NCBI GenBank assembly: GCA_039602395.1
Contig: JBCNJP010000017.1
Location: forward strand, 16,648,729 to 16,712,728
Length of the DNA: 64,000 nt
Direction of reading: 5' to 3'
From: Deinandra increscens subsp. villosa
Taxonomy: Eukaryota; Streptophyta; Magnoliopsida; Asterales; Asteraceae
The translations under genes and the position numbers were made by a program. The notes under the pieces were generated by a model, which saw nothing but the letters and a program-made list of their open reading frames with translations, made no database searches and was not told the origin of the DNA. Every line of letters begins with the position of its first letter. Positions within the stretch are counted from its first letter, which is position 1. Below, piece after piece: positions 42,075 through 55,156 of this stretch.

Positions 42075-44290
42075 TGTCACACCCCGGGAATGACGAAACG
42101 TGGGCATGTGACTGATTTGGAATCATGGTCATGGTTATGAATGATTGACCTCTAAATAAATGTTAAATGAAGTCATTTTAAAAAACATAAGTCTTAAACA
42201 TTTATTCAAACATTAAAATGGTGGCGCGGAAAGTAGTAGTGGTGATGACAAGTTCAAGTTTCAAAAGACAATGTCATGAGATTTATGAACATAACAACCC
42301 TAAGGCGTAATGCAACTAAATCTCCAAAAGAATGCATGTCAATGCAGCAGGCAGACCATGACAAAGATAAGCAGGATCCATGTTGAAAATTACAGAATTG
42401 CATCCTTAATTAACTGAGAATTCAAGAATTTAAAGAGTCAAAAGAATTGTTGGTGAGCTCACAGATTTAATGATATTTGAACGTTTTGAAACCATGTTTG
42501 AAAATGTTTGGCCGTATGATATTATATAGTTGATTACTGTGGTTATAAAGATTAAGCATGAACCTTGAATTCAAAACTAACTGTTTACCCACTCCTGGTG
42601 TCCTTCCCCAAGTACACCGAATGACCAGAATGACTAATGTACCCCTTGACTATGACCATGGAGTCAAGATTAGAGCGACCAAATCAGGACAGGGTTGTCA
42701 ACCCAAATAGATCTATTCACAAGCTATCGTTTTGAATGAACTAATTGAATTCAATTAATAGTGAGAATTTAGGCATATAACATGAATACACTGATTGGGG
42801 AAATAAAAAGAACATGCAATCAGTACGAGTTACAGTTATCATAATATCGGACAAAATGAGTTTAGAATTGGCATTCATTAAATTCTCCCCAAGTTTAGAA
42901 AACAGAAATGAAAAGGGGGCCGTGAAAACTCACATGATATGGAGATGGACTGACAGATATGAATTGAACGTATCCTAGCAAACGTCTACAAAGTAATGTT
43001 ATGACGTATTAGGGTTTGGCTAATTTTGGTTAGTGAATAAGTCACCCAATGTTCGATGTTAAGTCTTGACAGATATTACCCAATGATATTGATGGAAATC
43101 TTGAATTATTATTTGTTGGCAAACAAATAATATAGAGTTATAAGAATAATTATTTATTTGAATAAATAAATAATAATTGGTTTTTTCGCATGTAGAAAAT
43201 ATTATATTGAATAATATACTTATTTTCACGAAATGACACAAAAAATGTAAGTATTTAAATTTATCAAATATTTATAAGGTTTTGAATCCCTTAAATAATA
43301 AATAAATTCCTTCATTTATTAAGTTTCTACCGTGCGTTTTCTACCGCGCGTCAATACACGGTATTTGTCGCGTTTTTTGGAAATTAGTTGGACACATAAA
43401 AATATATTTATTTCTATGAAATAGTGATTCCAAAATATAAGGATTTATATTTGTAAAATTTGAATGTCGGTTTGTTCGGTAGTTAGCCGGTTTCACCGGT
43501 TTAACCGTTATGACTCGTTTTATGACGTTTTGAGTTTCCAAAACTCTTAGAAAATATTTCAGACCTATTTTGAAGTGCTTTAAGGTTTTAAATTGCCATG
43601 TGTGCCGGTGGAAGTTTAACTTGTAAAAAATTGACGTTTTCACGTTACTGAAAGTCACCGTTTTTGTCGGGTTTGCTTCTAAAACATTATTTCACATTTT
43701 TGAACTTCATGAAACATTTTTATATTAAAAAATGAGTGTGTTTTAAGTTCTGGACCAGAACTCAAATTTGTTCAAAAATATTAAATTTTTTAGCTTAAAA
43801 AGTAGCGTTACGGGTTTTGATTTTTTCGTTTTTAATCGTTTAACTTCCCGGGTGAAAATGAAATTTTAAAATCTATTTTGGCAACCTAATAACACATTCT
43901 TATTTGGTCTCAACTTGTCATAAAGTTTGTCATATGAATTTTACCAAAATCTCATAATTTATGACTTTTATGTTAAAGGCCTAGATGATGTTGCCTAGGT
44001 TCTCCCCAAATCATCTCTACACTTTTTTTATGTTTTTTTAATCCAAACTTCATTGTACATAAACCAAAGTATTCTCACAATTATAGATAATTAACCAAAC
44101 TTTTAACTCCTTTAACAACCTTAATCCAACTAGCTTTATACTTGGTCTGTGACCGGGTTACGCGATAAGACCACATTAAGCTGACCATGTGTGAAAAGAG
44201 ACTTTACTAAATACAAACATAGCCAATTAACATCATATAGTAATAAGTATAACAAAAACTGATTGTAAGTTGTCGGGTTGCTTAAAGTCG
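42075..44290 (-). repeat. Gypsy-type LTR fragment, right edge unresolved
   Basis: The left edge TGTCACACCCC is the reverse complement of an LTR end GGGGTGTGACA, like the end of the gypsy LTR at 8313, and lies next to the mutated PBS. The body is non-coding with GC patches such as TACCGCGCG near 43340. I could not locate a clear TG start on the right; the boundary is a guess. Confidence 0.4.
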
Positions 44291-44791
44291 TATATCGTAA
44301 TAGCATAAACACTTACGACAAAAATATATGTCATGTATCTGGTTTCGACAATGTAATGAGCAAAAGTGATCAACAAATTTAGACAAAATTTAATTTGAGA
44401 GTGTTTTAGATTCTAAATTTAGGATTTTTATTGACGGGTTATAACTTATAAGACACAGGTCTATGCAAAATGAAGATCATACGATCACTTTAAAAAAAAT
44501 TAAATTCCAACTTCAAATATATTATTTTCAAGATATGACATCTTCTAATATTTAGTTTGTCCTTTTTTTTTTGTTTCTTTCTCATTAAATTGAAGGGGAC
44601 TTCAAAAATAACACTTGGATGGTTGATTCATCTTGACACATATGGACTGCTTCATATCGAACCATATTGGGAATTTAATAACTTCCAATGCTAGTTGAAA
44701 ACTTTTCTTTGTATATAACATTTGGGGGTGTCGTCCCTTGGTTGTAAGGCTTCTTAAATAATATACAATTCTCTCAAATTTAGTCAGGTTC
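44291..44791. other. AT-rich spacer
   Basis: No gene or clear repeat seen. Confidence 0.5.
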
Positions 44792-47265
44792 TAAGGGTAA
44801 AGTTCATATAAGAACCATTATCTATTGTAAAAACTTAAGAACCAACTTAAATGAAGGATAATTAAGTAATTTTGTCCTTTCTTTTAAATTCCTCCACTAC
44901 ATTCTATTGTACAAACTTGTAAGAACTAAGGGAAAATTATTTCAAATAAAGTTTTTTTGGGTAATTTGATATTTTTTTAATTTAATTTCACATATATCCA
45001 CCCATATCCACCCATATCCACCCGATGACTTAAAAAAAGTTTTTATTAATTTTTTTTTTTGCATGTCCGACTATGTTGCATATATGCAACATTATGTTTC
45101 ATATGTGCAACATAGTATGTTTCATATCTACTACTTTAATAAGAGAGGATAATTAGCGCCACGTGTCACTATATAACCATATCTACGCCCTTATTTTCGC
45201 GCCTTCGTTGTACCACAGCTTCCCTCTTTGAAGCCCTATTTCAATTCACGACGCCTCCTATTCTCAATGAAAATTCACTGCTCATTCATGGCGCGGATCG
45301 ATCCCTTCAATCAAGTGGGGATATGAATCGTTTAGACATCAACCGACCTCCTTCAACTTTGAAAGCGCTTCTTCACCCTAACCGTAATGGGAATTCAATC
45401 GGTTTATCTATGTTCTCAATTCGGGACATGAATGGTTGTATGCTTCAGTTTTTCGTGAATTAGCCTCCTTATAAATCGCCTTCGCTTCCATTGGTGACCT
45501 GTATCTGGACAACCGCCTCTGCTGTTCTGACCTTCATCTGGAACGTCAGGTTACAATTTCATAATCTTTTTTTTTTTAATGATTTTCCTGAATTGGTTGG
45601 ATGTATCGTCCTATTGTTGCTTAATTTAATGGTGTTTGTTCAATTGCGATGTGATAACTGCAGTACTGTGTATTTTTGGTTCCATCTTTAAGGAAGTTTT
45701 TGCAATATGGTTCAGCAAGTTTTAATGGTTGGGTTTAAGTTCATAAGCAGGGATTTGGTGAAGTCGACACCTTTGATTCATTCATTAGGAGGAAGGTTTG
45801 GACAAAATAGGCCGGTGATAATAAATTATAGTGTTTTCTTATTAGCAACTTGCCGTTTTTCTGCTCTACGATCTGAGGGTATGCTTTCTGTTAGTCGATT
45901 TCATATGTCTCATTCGACCATTCTGCTTCTTTAATCGCTGCTATTCTTCAATTTTGTATGCGGTTGTTCTTAGGGTTTTTGTTCATATTTTGCTCTGCAT
46001 GTCTTCTTCCTCAATTTCTTACTCCAATGTTCTTATCTTTTACTAATCTATGTACTGCATGTGTATGTGTTTCTAAATTTTAGGTCAATGTTCATTTTTT
46101 TTTTCTTTCTATCGGTGTACCTATGTTTTATACAGCTTAATCTTTACTAGAGATTCTAGAGAGGTTCGTTTTTCTATGTCCCATTCATTTTTTGATATAA
46201 TTGATTATTAGGCCTTGGATTTATGAACCAAAGACCTCAAATAAGTCAACAATCGCCAATGAATAAATGCATACATGTACACCTACTTCTATTTTGTTGT
46301 TTTATACACTTGGTTCAGAGTTTAGGTAAATTTTGTGCTTCATCTTATTAGCATAGAGGATCTACTTTTTTTGATGAACCCAAATTAAAAACAATGATTT
46401 ACTCACAATAGTTAAAAGCCATAAACAAAGTTATAAGTTTATCATAAGAAATGAACAATATTGATAACAACTGAGATAATAGACAAATATTGTATATTAG
46501 TTTAAAATAGTAGATATTTATCATGATTCAAGAAACAAGCAAACAAAACAATGTTCCTCTAACTGCTATGGATGTAAATCAGTTGGCTTATTGTATTGCA
46601 ACTTTTTTCATGGTCTAACAAAATCAGTTGGCTTAATGGATATATAAATGCTCTATTAAATTGGTTTGTGTTTTCCAAATTCACTCAAAATGGTCTTCCT
46701 AATATGCAACTACAGTATTGGGTGTTATCATTGTTAAATTATAGGTCAAGGTTAATTTGTCTTTTTTCTTTTCTATAGCCTTAGCTTTTATATAGAATTA
46801 TGTAGCTGACTTTATAAATGTTTGATGTTTCAATTAAATTTAGCATGCATATCAAATATCTTTTCAAATATATATCCAAGGGTGCTGATCATATACGAGT
46901 CTCTCTCAGATTAAAACACCTCTACCTCTAATCCACAATCTTCAAAAAGTTCTGAAAATGACCAGATTCAAAACTATATCGATGGCCGTTTTATCTGTCC
47001 ACACGAAGTATCTTGGAAAATCTCTAATTTCCTTATTTATGAAACCCACATCAAGGCCCTACCTCTACTGATTTACTTTCTTATGTATAACTTCTATACC
47101 AAAATACTTACTTTATGACAATAGTTATTATACAGATGTACTACTGTTACCACAAGAAGTTCACATACAATTATAATTATTAGAAATCAACAAAATTAAC
47201 ATCATTTTCTTTTACTTCATTACACTACACATGATGAAACCTTCTGTTATTTCTTTAGGATTTTT

Positions 47266-47424
47266 ATTGTTAAACAAATATTTACTCACATTTCTCCCTG
47301 AGTTCCTGTTAAGATGTACTCCTTCTCATTTTGTATAGGTTTTTTTTACTGTTAACAAATATTTGCTCATATTTCTCCCTGAGTTCCTGTTAAGATGTAC
47401 TCCTCATTTTGTATAGGTTTTAAT
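47266..47424. repeat. Tandem duplication of about 80 bp
   Basis: Two copies share CACATTTCTCCCTGAGTTCC/CATATTTCTCCCTGAGTTCC and TTTTGTATAGGTTTT. It lies within Helitron cargo and is non-coding. Confidence 0.75.
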
Positions 47425-48126
47425 TTTTGTGCTCTTAGTGTTGTTTTAGCAATTTCTCATTTTCACATCATGATACTTTAGAATTTAAAGTACTTAGAAG
47501 CATAACATCCATCTTTTACGGAGTATATTCCTTTTAGAGGTTAAATGTCAATACTCCTGAATTTACAAAATATGTAGGTTTTCCATTTTTAACTCCAGCA
47601 ATGTCAAACTCATCTTAAACTCAGAACAACAATATTTACCCAACTAAACTGTAATGATGAGAATGATATCAGTATGATTTGAATTTTGAAGTAGTAGTGG
47701 CTTACTTTTGATGATTCATCATATAGGAGATGGTTGGATATTGTGAAGCGTCATATGGTATGGTAGGTAATGATTTGAGTCATAGTTCTCAACCCAATAT
47801 AAGGTGTTATTTACTTATGGTTTGGTATTTATATACTTTAATGGATTCTTGTCTTTAGTCTGTAAATATTGAATTAGAATTATAGAACCTGTTTGAAATG
47901 AAATTGGATGTTGAAGAAATATTTATACTGAAGTGTTCTTTGGTCGATGGTACTTTTCATAGAAAAATCAATTTTAACCAGTATACGAGTCATAAGAAAT
48001 TTTCTACCAAAAATTTATCATCAACCTTATGGTATTTTGGGTTTTCTTAAAATAAGTTTCTGATATAAGAAAGCACTATTAAATTTACATTGACTTGTAC
48101 CAAAAAATATTTGAAATTTAACTGCT

Positions 48127-48510
48127 GTGACAACTGATATTCTTACAACAGAAAAGCTCCAACTTGAATCAATAATAGCAACGACCATTGAGACAGAAGC
48201 AGAACTAAAAAAATCTCTTGGAAACAATAAACCGGTACATAAAAACTACAAATACAACATTATTTATTATCTCTTAATGTATTATATCAACTTACAGGAT
48301 CAAATAGCTTCAAAGAAAACACCCAGGAATTTTGGCTATCAAGATGAGAAAAGCATTACAGATAGCATCACACGACATCGACAAAATTATCCACTATTTG
48401 ATTACAACAGAACAAAAGGTTTTCGTGCGAAACAAGTATATAGGAAATTCAAGGGTACAAAATGCTCAACCTGCAATCAGAATCATTTCAAAGCCAACTG
48501 CGTTGTTTTA
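48127..48510 (+). pseudogene. Helitron-carried frame with CCHC-like motif
   Basis: An open frame encoding TTEKLQLESIIATT, a low-complexity Tyr/Ile-rich middle that looks intronic, then DQIASKKTPRNFGYQD and a Cys/His cluster CSTCNQNHFKANC. A CAG precedes the second coding-looking half (CTTACAG|GATCAAATAG near 48298), so it may be two exons with a short intron translated between. The source gene is not recognised. Confidence 0.35.
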
Positions 48511-48938
48511 ATTAATTTTAATGTATTATTTCTTTATTATCTGAATGTTTTTTACACTATACATAATACCTTAAGTAATGTTATATTAAATTAATTATGT
48601 GACGACCCCGTGTAACACACGGGTTACAAACCTAGTGTTGTATATGCAACATACCATGTTGCATATATGCAACATTATATGTTGCATATGTGCAACATTA
48701 TATGTTTTAATATGTTGCATATATGCAACATAGTCGGACTTAAACAAAATGATTTTTGTTTAATTTTTTGTTTTTTTAGGTCGTTAAGTTGTCATTATGT
48801 GTATAGACACGAAGGAAAAAAGAAGAAGAAACATAAAAATTATCTAAATAAACTTCATTCAATTGAAATTTAATGGTTTGTACATTAGTTCTTAAGTTCT
48901 TACAATAATATTGGTTTGTACTAGAACTTTACCCTTAC

Positions 48939-50264
48939 TTCAATTATCTAAAAGTTATGTTTAAATATGACAAAGCTTCATACATTGGGCAAATGCATTT
49001 TGTGTTTCAGTTACTCATCTTTGAGATGACATCCATTTTTGTACTCATCTGTATGTTTCATTCAACTTCACCAGGTATTTTTGTTCATTCCCTATAATTT
49101 GATTTTATACAACTTTGGAATGGGTGTTGGTGTTTGTAATTTAGGAGCTGTGGTAGACACATTTGATCAAGTAATATCCGGTTCCAATGTTGAAACTCTG
49201 AAGGCATAACGGTTAGTTATTCGGCTATGATTAGTTTAGTTACACATGTCGACACATTTTTTTCTCTCTTCATTATGCAGTTTGCTGTTGTCTATCGCAT
49301 TGTTCTTCAAGTGTTCTCATTGAATTACAAGTTGCATTCTTCTAAATCTTACTAGATCGGTGAAACACTTTATTTGTTCAACTTCTTTTTTTGTTATTCT
49401 TCGAGGATGTTAATTTTCTTCATGTACGCAGCAATACACATGGTTTTGATTGTTATCCATGGGATCTGAACGGGGCCTTTTGAGGATTTGAACTTCTGTG
49501 CTTGATGTGCTTGAAGCTTTATTTTAGTCAGCGAGTATGGAATTGACCCTTCTAACTACTTACAGCCTTGGATGTGTGTTTGTGATCATGGGAGCTGTAA
49601 TTTTTATTTTTTTGTTACGTTTACCAGTGAGGTGTACTATTGGAAGATGTTTGTTATACATTTTTTCTTCATCTAAATGGAGGGCCTAGGTTTTAAGTAA
49701 AAGTGGAGGGATTGTTTTCATGATTTTGTTTTGTGACCTTCTAACCGCGATAAGCTGAACGAGGCAGCTTTACAGTGTATATGTTCTAATCTTTTGTCAT
49801 CATCCACTATAATATTGTGTATGTGCTCTCACTTTCTCCCTATATATACTTCTGATATAGCAAGTGTCATTAACATGTGGATGCATGTGATCAGTGCAGA
49901 AATATTAATGTTGTTTACTAAATTGATCAAGGACTCTATCTTTTTGTACATTATTTTAATAGATATTTTAGAAAAAACTAACGACTACTTACCTCTTTAT
50001 ATATGTTATATTTGACTTTGATTTGATATATCATAAGTTTACTTAGTATATATATTTTTTTTCAATTTGCAGGAGGTGATTGTAATATAGACTTTAATGT
50101 TATATTTCAGTGGCGATGAAGAGTGGTGGGATCTTTATGGTCATGAGGTCATTGAAATGTTATGTTTTATGAGGCCCTCTTAATGTGAACTCATCAAAAC
50201 TATCATCAAAACTATTATGTTCATGAATTCAACTTATCGGGTCATGTAGGAACAAGGTTCAAGT

Positions 50265-50300
<36 letters not shown>

Positions 50301-50632
50301 GGACCAGCACTGTTTATGACTGATTGCATGGTGTACGACACGTATTGACTTTCTCACTATAGAATTCATTGACCCTTAGATTTTGATTTAAAAAGTACTA
50401 CGTTATTACTGATATCTTAAAACTTTGTTGATGACTTCTATCTTACAACTCATTTGGTTTTAAATTACTATGTTTGCGAGCAATATATATTTCAATTTGG
50501 GTGTTTATTGTTATTTGTTTGAGTTCTAAAAAAACGAATACCTCGAGGTAAATTGTCGTGCCGCCATAACAAGCGAATAGAAGACGAATAACACGCTATA
50601 CACTGTCGCCGCCGCAACGCGCGGGCACACGA
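48939..50632 (+). other. Body of a Helitron ending at 50636
   Basis: Exon-like pieces may exist (for example near 49140-49210) but none is recognised and no long frame is present. It belongs to an element whose 3' terminus is at 50636. Confidence 0.4.
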
Positions 50633-50636
50633 CTAG
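50590..50636 (+). mobile_element. 3' terminus of another Helitron
   Basis: GCCGCCGCAACGCGCGGGC forms a GC-rich hairpin, followed by ACACGACTAG and a host T in a (TA)n tract. This matches typical plant Helitron ends. The 5' end was not identified; the palindromic MITE and its Helitron at 45-48.6 kb may be nested in it. Confidence 0.6.
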
Positions 50637-50744
50637 TATATATATATATATATATAGATATATATACTATCCAAAAAAAAATTATCGGTAAAACAATATT
50701 CAATAATAAAAAAAATCAATAACACTTACAAATTCGAGAAGATA

Positions 50745-51280
50745 GATTTATACACTATAGTTCTTGTTACATTGGTTGGACGACCGTCTTCATCCAAAAT
50801 CAAGATCTTCAGACCCTTCTTGCTCTTCACCCTTGATAACGCAACGTATAATTAACCATGAGAGAAGACGAGATCTTTCAAGTACAATCCAACTCTCGAA
50901 AGAGACTGACCTTGGCTTTTATGTATAGTCATAGCAAAACAAACCGAGATCGGAAATTGTCTTCTCTTAAACCGAAAAACAACTCTTTAATCTGTTGGAA
51001 CCAATGAAAGTCTAGGAATGAAAGTCCTGAATCCGATATTGCTTCCGAAGATAACCACCGCTTCAATAACATGCTTCCCTAGAGATACGATCTGAAGACG
51101 TGTTCCATTACATAAGCCATTCCTCTGATCAATGTTTTTAAGCAACATAACAGGAACACCAACTTTAAGCACAAGACGATGATTTGGAATGCCAGATATA
51201 TGTAAGCAATTCAAGATGTCTGGTAAGTATAAGTTATGTATCAACTTTATTTCTATGTAACAACTAAAAAAAGGAACCAT
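50745..51280 (-). pseudogene. Decayed Helitron helicase C-terminus
   Basis: A minus-strand frame (50987-51280) contains GIPNHRLVLKVGVPVMLL, KNIDQRNGLCNGTRLQ and FIPRLSLVPTD, characteristic of the Pif1-like helicase domain of autonomous plant Helitron Rep-helicases. Downstream, in other frames, one can read VCFAMTIHKSQGQSLSRVG and HGQLYVALSRVKSKKG, the usual final motifs, so the copy is broken by frameshifts. The Rep domain and most of the helicase are absent. Confidence 0.85.
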
Positions 51281-51540
51281 CCAATTGAAAAAACAACGTT
51301 TGAAAAGCCTATGACTACATATGATTTAAAGCTATCGACTATACCAAATAAGTCATTATGAGAAACGAAAATATGCTATGATACTACCTGTATTAAAAAG
51401 TCTATGTGCATCAGAAACTCAACCTGGGAACTCCCTTTTAGACAAAGAACTAAAAAGAGACCACTTAAAAGAAATTCACATTCACTTTCAACCAACAACC
51501 AAGTGTCTTAGCAGGAGCTGACTTTATTACCAAATTTGTT

Positions 51541-52345
51541 TAACACACATGAACAAAAAAATAATTATTTAAAGCAGGAGATAATAATTCATTAGGAAAT
51601 TATATGCCAGATATGTATTTTCTTCTTCACACTAACAATATATGATTAACACGTTTTACATGTCAATTAATGAAACACAAACAAGCTTATATTAATGAAC
51701 AATTAGTGAAACTATCACGCTCACATAAGAATCATAGATTGATTTACATCTCATTTTCATTTTTTTCGCTCAAAAAAACATTATAAGCTAAACGGGTATT
51801 AATATCGACCAATTGATTATAATATAATTTATTAAAATTCAATTTCTTTTAGTTGGCAACTCTTTGAAATTTTTAAGATAAAACCCTCACAACCTCAACA
51901 CTTAAAATTTGAACACATAACTATAAGTTAAGAAAACACCATCCAAAAATTACAACACGATGATTAAAATTCAATACCTATAAAATATCAATTCAATATT
52001 AACACAAGAGGATATCTGTTCCACGTGACCTTAATTAAAGTTGACCTCTTTGGGGTCGATCAGACTATTATTTTAATTACTTTCTTTTTGAACGTCAAAT
52101 GATTAAATTACTAAGATGATAGATTGCAAATAACACACCATTTTTTTTCCGCACTATTTTCAAATTATATTTATCTTTGTTTAAGACACATGAACAAGAA
52201 AATAATTATTTAAAGAAGGAGATAATAATTCATTAGGAAATTATATGCCAAATATGTATTTTCTTTTTCACACTAACGATATGATTAACACGTTTTACAT
52301 GTCAATTAGTGAAACACAAACAGGCATATGTTAATGAACAATTAG
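51541..52345. repeat. Direct repeat pair of about 165 bp
   Basis: Copies at 51541-51715 and 52187-52345 share AATAATTATTTAAAG, GGAGATAATAATTCATTAGG, GATTAACACGTTTTACATGT and more. Spacing is 646 bp. Confidence 0.85.
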
Positions 52346-52639
52346 TGAAACACAAACACGATAAAAAAATATTCAATATATATAACACATACACAATTAT
52401 ATTTCTTTTTGGATGTACTGGTTTAATCTTAAAGTGCATTACGTAAATGCTTATGGCAGTTTAACAGAAGTAAATAGTCATTACAATAGGCTTAATGTAA
52501 AACATACCTCTACAAAGATGACTTTAGATCAAAATATTGAAATGAGACTTGAATGAAAACTGAAGATGAGTGATTGCGAGAGGAAAACGATTTAGGAGAC
52601 TAAAGTTGTAGAATGTATAAATTGGATTTTAGATAGCTA

Positions 52640-52789
52640 AAATATGGAAAGACTATAATTACTTATGTAATCAATCTACAAATTAATGATAATGTCGGAA
52701 TATAAGGAAAGTTTTGAAAATGAGGATATAATTTCGGAATTTTAAAATTTTGAAATTTTCAAATTTAATTTCTAATTTTAAGATTGGGG

Positions 52790-52837
<48 letters not shown>

Positions 52838-52985
52838 AAAGCAAATTAAAATATTGAAAGACTATAATTACTTATGTAGTCGATCTACAAATTAATGATA
52901 ATTCAGAAAAATAAGAAAATAATCGAAAGTGAGGATATAAGTTCGGAAATTTAAATTTTTGAAATCGTCAAAGTTAATTTGTAAT
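52640..52985. repeat. Direct repeat pair flanking a (TA)n tract
   Basis: Copies at about 52640-52780 and 52848-52985 share GAAAGACTATAATTACTTAT, TCTACAAATTAATGATAAT and GAGGATATAA. A (TA)n run at about 52794-52833 lies between them. Confidence 0.8.
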
Positions 52986-53199
52986 TATAAAGATGACATC
53001 AATAATCAATAATTTTGAATTTTAAAATTTAAAATTAAAAACAGGTTAAATTTACTTAAATTACAAGTTTACAAATAAATAAGGAAGGCATGTTCCAAAA
53101 TTAAAAAGGAGACAAATTATCTAATGAAAACCTCATTAAATATAATATCAATTTGGAAATTTTAGGACTCACCATAAAAGTTGGTGAATTGAGAAATCT

Positions 53200-53326
53200 A
53201 TGTGGTAAAAACTCAAGAATTTGACACCTAGGATTTGGTTAGTGTGAGAGGATGCCACCTCATCACTTGATGATGTGGACAACCTAATAAGGTGCCAAAT
53301 CAACTTGATCGGTTTTGTTTAATAGA
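53200..53326 (-). mobile_element. Minus-strand Helitron 5' end
   Basis: The minus strand begins TCTATTAAACAAAACCGATC at 53326, with host T on the plus strand at 53327. GGTGGCATCCTCTCAC follows, as in other Helitron starts here. It is correctly oriented to be the 5' end of the element carrying the helicase relic at 50745-51280. Confidence 0.55.
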
Positions 53327-53553
53327 TAGGTAGATTTTACCCTTCTCAATTATGTTATTTTTCATTGACGATCCAATCACCCAATTTAAGAACTCAGAAA
53401 ACTTGCAACCGCATAAGAACATTAAAGAATTACATTAAAATCCAAGATCGGTTAAAAATACAGGCTGAGTACGAATTCGATGAGGATGCAACCAACATAA
53501 TGACTAAAATTATAAGAAAACTACAGACAATTTCATTATTTCAACCTTCAAGG

Positions 53554-53599
<46 letters not shown>

Positions 53600-53989
53600 G
53601 AAGCGTAAAATGAAAACCACTCCGAGTTGGGAAAACTTTCAAAACTCTTAAAAAACGGGGTCAAAAAGTTTTTTTTTCATTTAATTTTTTTATGGTTATT
53701 CTTTAGGTTATAGGCTACCCTTAGGTAGAAAAAAATCAAAAAAACACCTCGGGGATTTTTAAAAAAAAATGTCAAAAAACGGTCTTGTTACATATGTAAC
53801 AACCATTTTTTTAGATTTTTTTTAAAAACATTGCCGAGGCGTTTTTTTGATTTTTTTCCACCTAGGGGTAGCTTATAACCTAAAGAATCACCATAAAAAA
53901 AATTGAATGAAAAAAAAAACTTTTTGACCCCGTTTTTAAAGAATTTCGAAAGTTTTCCCAACTCAGAGTGGTTTTCACCATAACCATCC

Positions 53990-54030
<41 letters not shown>
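53554..54030. mobile_element. Palindromic MITE between (TA)n tracts
   Basis: Arms of about 190 bp: left from GAAAACCACTCCGAGTTGGG (about 53613), right to CCCAACTCAGAGTGGTTTTC (about 53977). The centre is TTACATATGTAAC. Inner text relates it to the element at 19262-19778. Confidence 0.85.
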
Positions 54031-54035
<5 letters not shown>

Positions 54036-55156
54036 AAGATCAATGGAAAACCTTACCTTTTTGAAAAACCTGGAAACTCATCTTACACCATTGATTAGTT
54101 AATCTATGGTTGAAAATGAATGTGTCATTTTTGGAAATAATTTGAAATATATTTAATGCACCAAGGGCATAATAGACATATCATATTTTTATTAATAAAT
54201 GTTCAAATCAATTTTCTTTCTCCCATCATTTCTTTCCTAAACTCTCTCTCTCCTTTAATTTTAAATTTTCAGACCAAATTTTAGAAAAAAATAAAACCTA
54301 ATTTCAAAAGAAAAAAAATCGTTGATCATCAGCTCATCACCAGCATAACGATTGTTACATCGTTGTAACAATAATTTTTTTTCAAGAAAATAAACGATGG
54401 TTACATAGGTGTAACCATTCTAGAAAAGTTTGTAAATTGTATTCGTGGTTCTATTGTTTCTAGATCTGATTACACGTACGTAACACTTTTATTTCACATG
54501 TTTTTAATTGTTGTTACACGAATGTAACACCATGTATTTTCTTTTTAGAACGTTATGAAATTGTTTCACGTGATTACGCATATGATAGTTATTACATAAA
54601 TGTAAGTAGTTATTACACGTATTTTAATTCACATGTTTTTAATTAATGTTACACGAATGTAACACCATGTATTTTCTTTCTAGAACGCTATGAAATTGTT
54701 TCACATGATTACGCATATGATAGTATTACATAAATGTTAGTAGTAATCTCCTATCAACTTCTTTCTTTCTAGGTAACTTTTCTGAATGGTTACATCTATG
54801 TAACTATCGTTTATTTTCTTGAAAAAATACCTAAAATTGATTGTTACAACGATATAACAACCGTTGTGCTGGTGATGAACTGCTGACCAACGATTTTTTT
54901 TTCTTTTGTAAATTAGGTTTGTTTTTTTTTTAATTTAGACTGCAAATTTAAAATTAAAGTAGAGAGAGTGAGATTTTAGGAAAGAGTATATGAGAGAGCG
55001 AAAATTGGTTTAATCAATTTATTAAAAATAGTTTACAAAAATATATTATGACAAGTTACCATATTGCCCTTTAAATAAAAGAAAAATTAAAAACAAAATA
55101 AATAATGTGATTGGTTAAAAAAGGTTTTCCAGGTTTTCCAATAATTAGATGGTTTT
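54024..55156. mobile_element. Large palindromic element, shared (TA)n edge
   Basis: Left GGTAAAGATCAATGGAAAACC and inner GATTGTTACATCGTTGTAAC, AAATAAACGATGGTTACAT pair with their complements at about 54795-54880. The right end has GGTTTTCCAGGTTTTCC. The loop has a duplicated unit of about 135 bp (54480-54740). No ORF. Confidence 0.65.
54480..54745. repeat. Tandem unit of about 135 bp in palindrome loop
   Basis: Two copies share TGTTACACGAATGTAACACC, ATGTATTTTCTTT and GATTACGCATATGATAG. Confidence 0.8.

Larger units (their letters stand above)
45127..48635 (+). mobile_element. Non-autonomous Helitron, 3509 bp, both ends defined
   Basis: Starts TCTACTACTTTAATAAGAG after host A (45126). It ends with a CCCGTGT-AAC-ACACGGG hairpin (48607-48623), then TTACAAACCTAG, then host T (48636). 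The flanking palindrome reconnects across the insertion, giving independent support for both ends. No Rep/helicase is visible. The 5' part (45180-45500) is GC-richer and UTR/exon-like, and a frame near 48127-48510 may be captured coding sequence. Confidence 0.85.
44792..48938. mobile_element. Palindromic MITE interrupted by a Helitron
   Basis: The outer ends AAGGGTAAAGTTC and GAACTTTACCCTT match as inverted repeats. Further in, AAAACTTAAGAAC pairs with GTTCTTAAGTTCTTAC, and ATGTTGCATATATGCAACATAGTCGGAC occurs on the right with its complement at about 45062-45090. Removing 45127-48635 leaves a foldback element of about 640 bp with TTGCATATATGCAA palindromes in its loop. Confidence 0.7.
51281..53324. 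other. AT-rich Helitron-derived DNA with direct repeats
   Basis: No ORF. Two direct repeat pairs stand out: 51541-51715 with 52187-52345, and 52640-52780 with 52848-52985, the latter separated by (TA)n. The region lies between the helicase remnant and a minus-strand Helitron 5' start. Confidence 0.5.

Noticed and set aside
45491..45934. Two short frames near the Helitron 5' part as genes
   Set aside because: They run through apparent intronic AT-rich sequence and have no recognised domain; at most captured exon edges.
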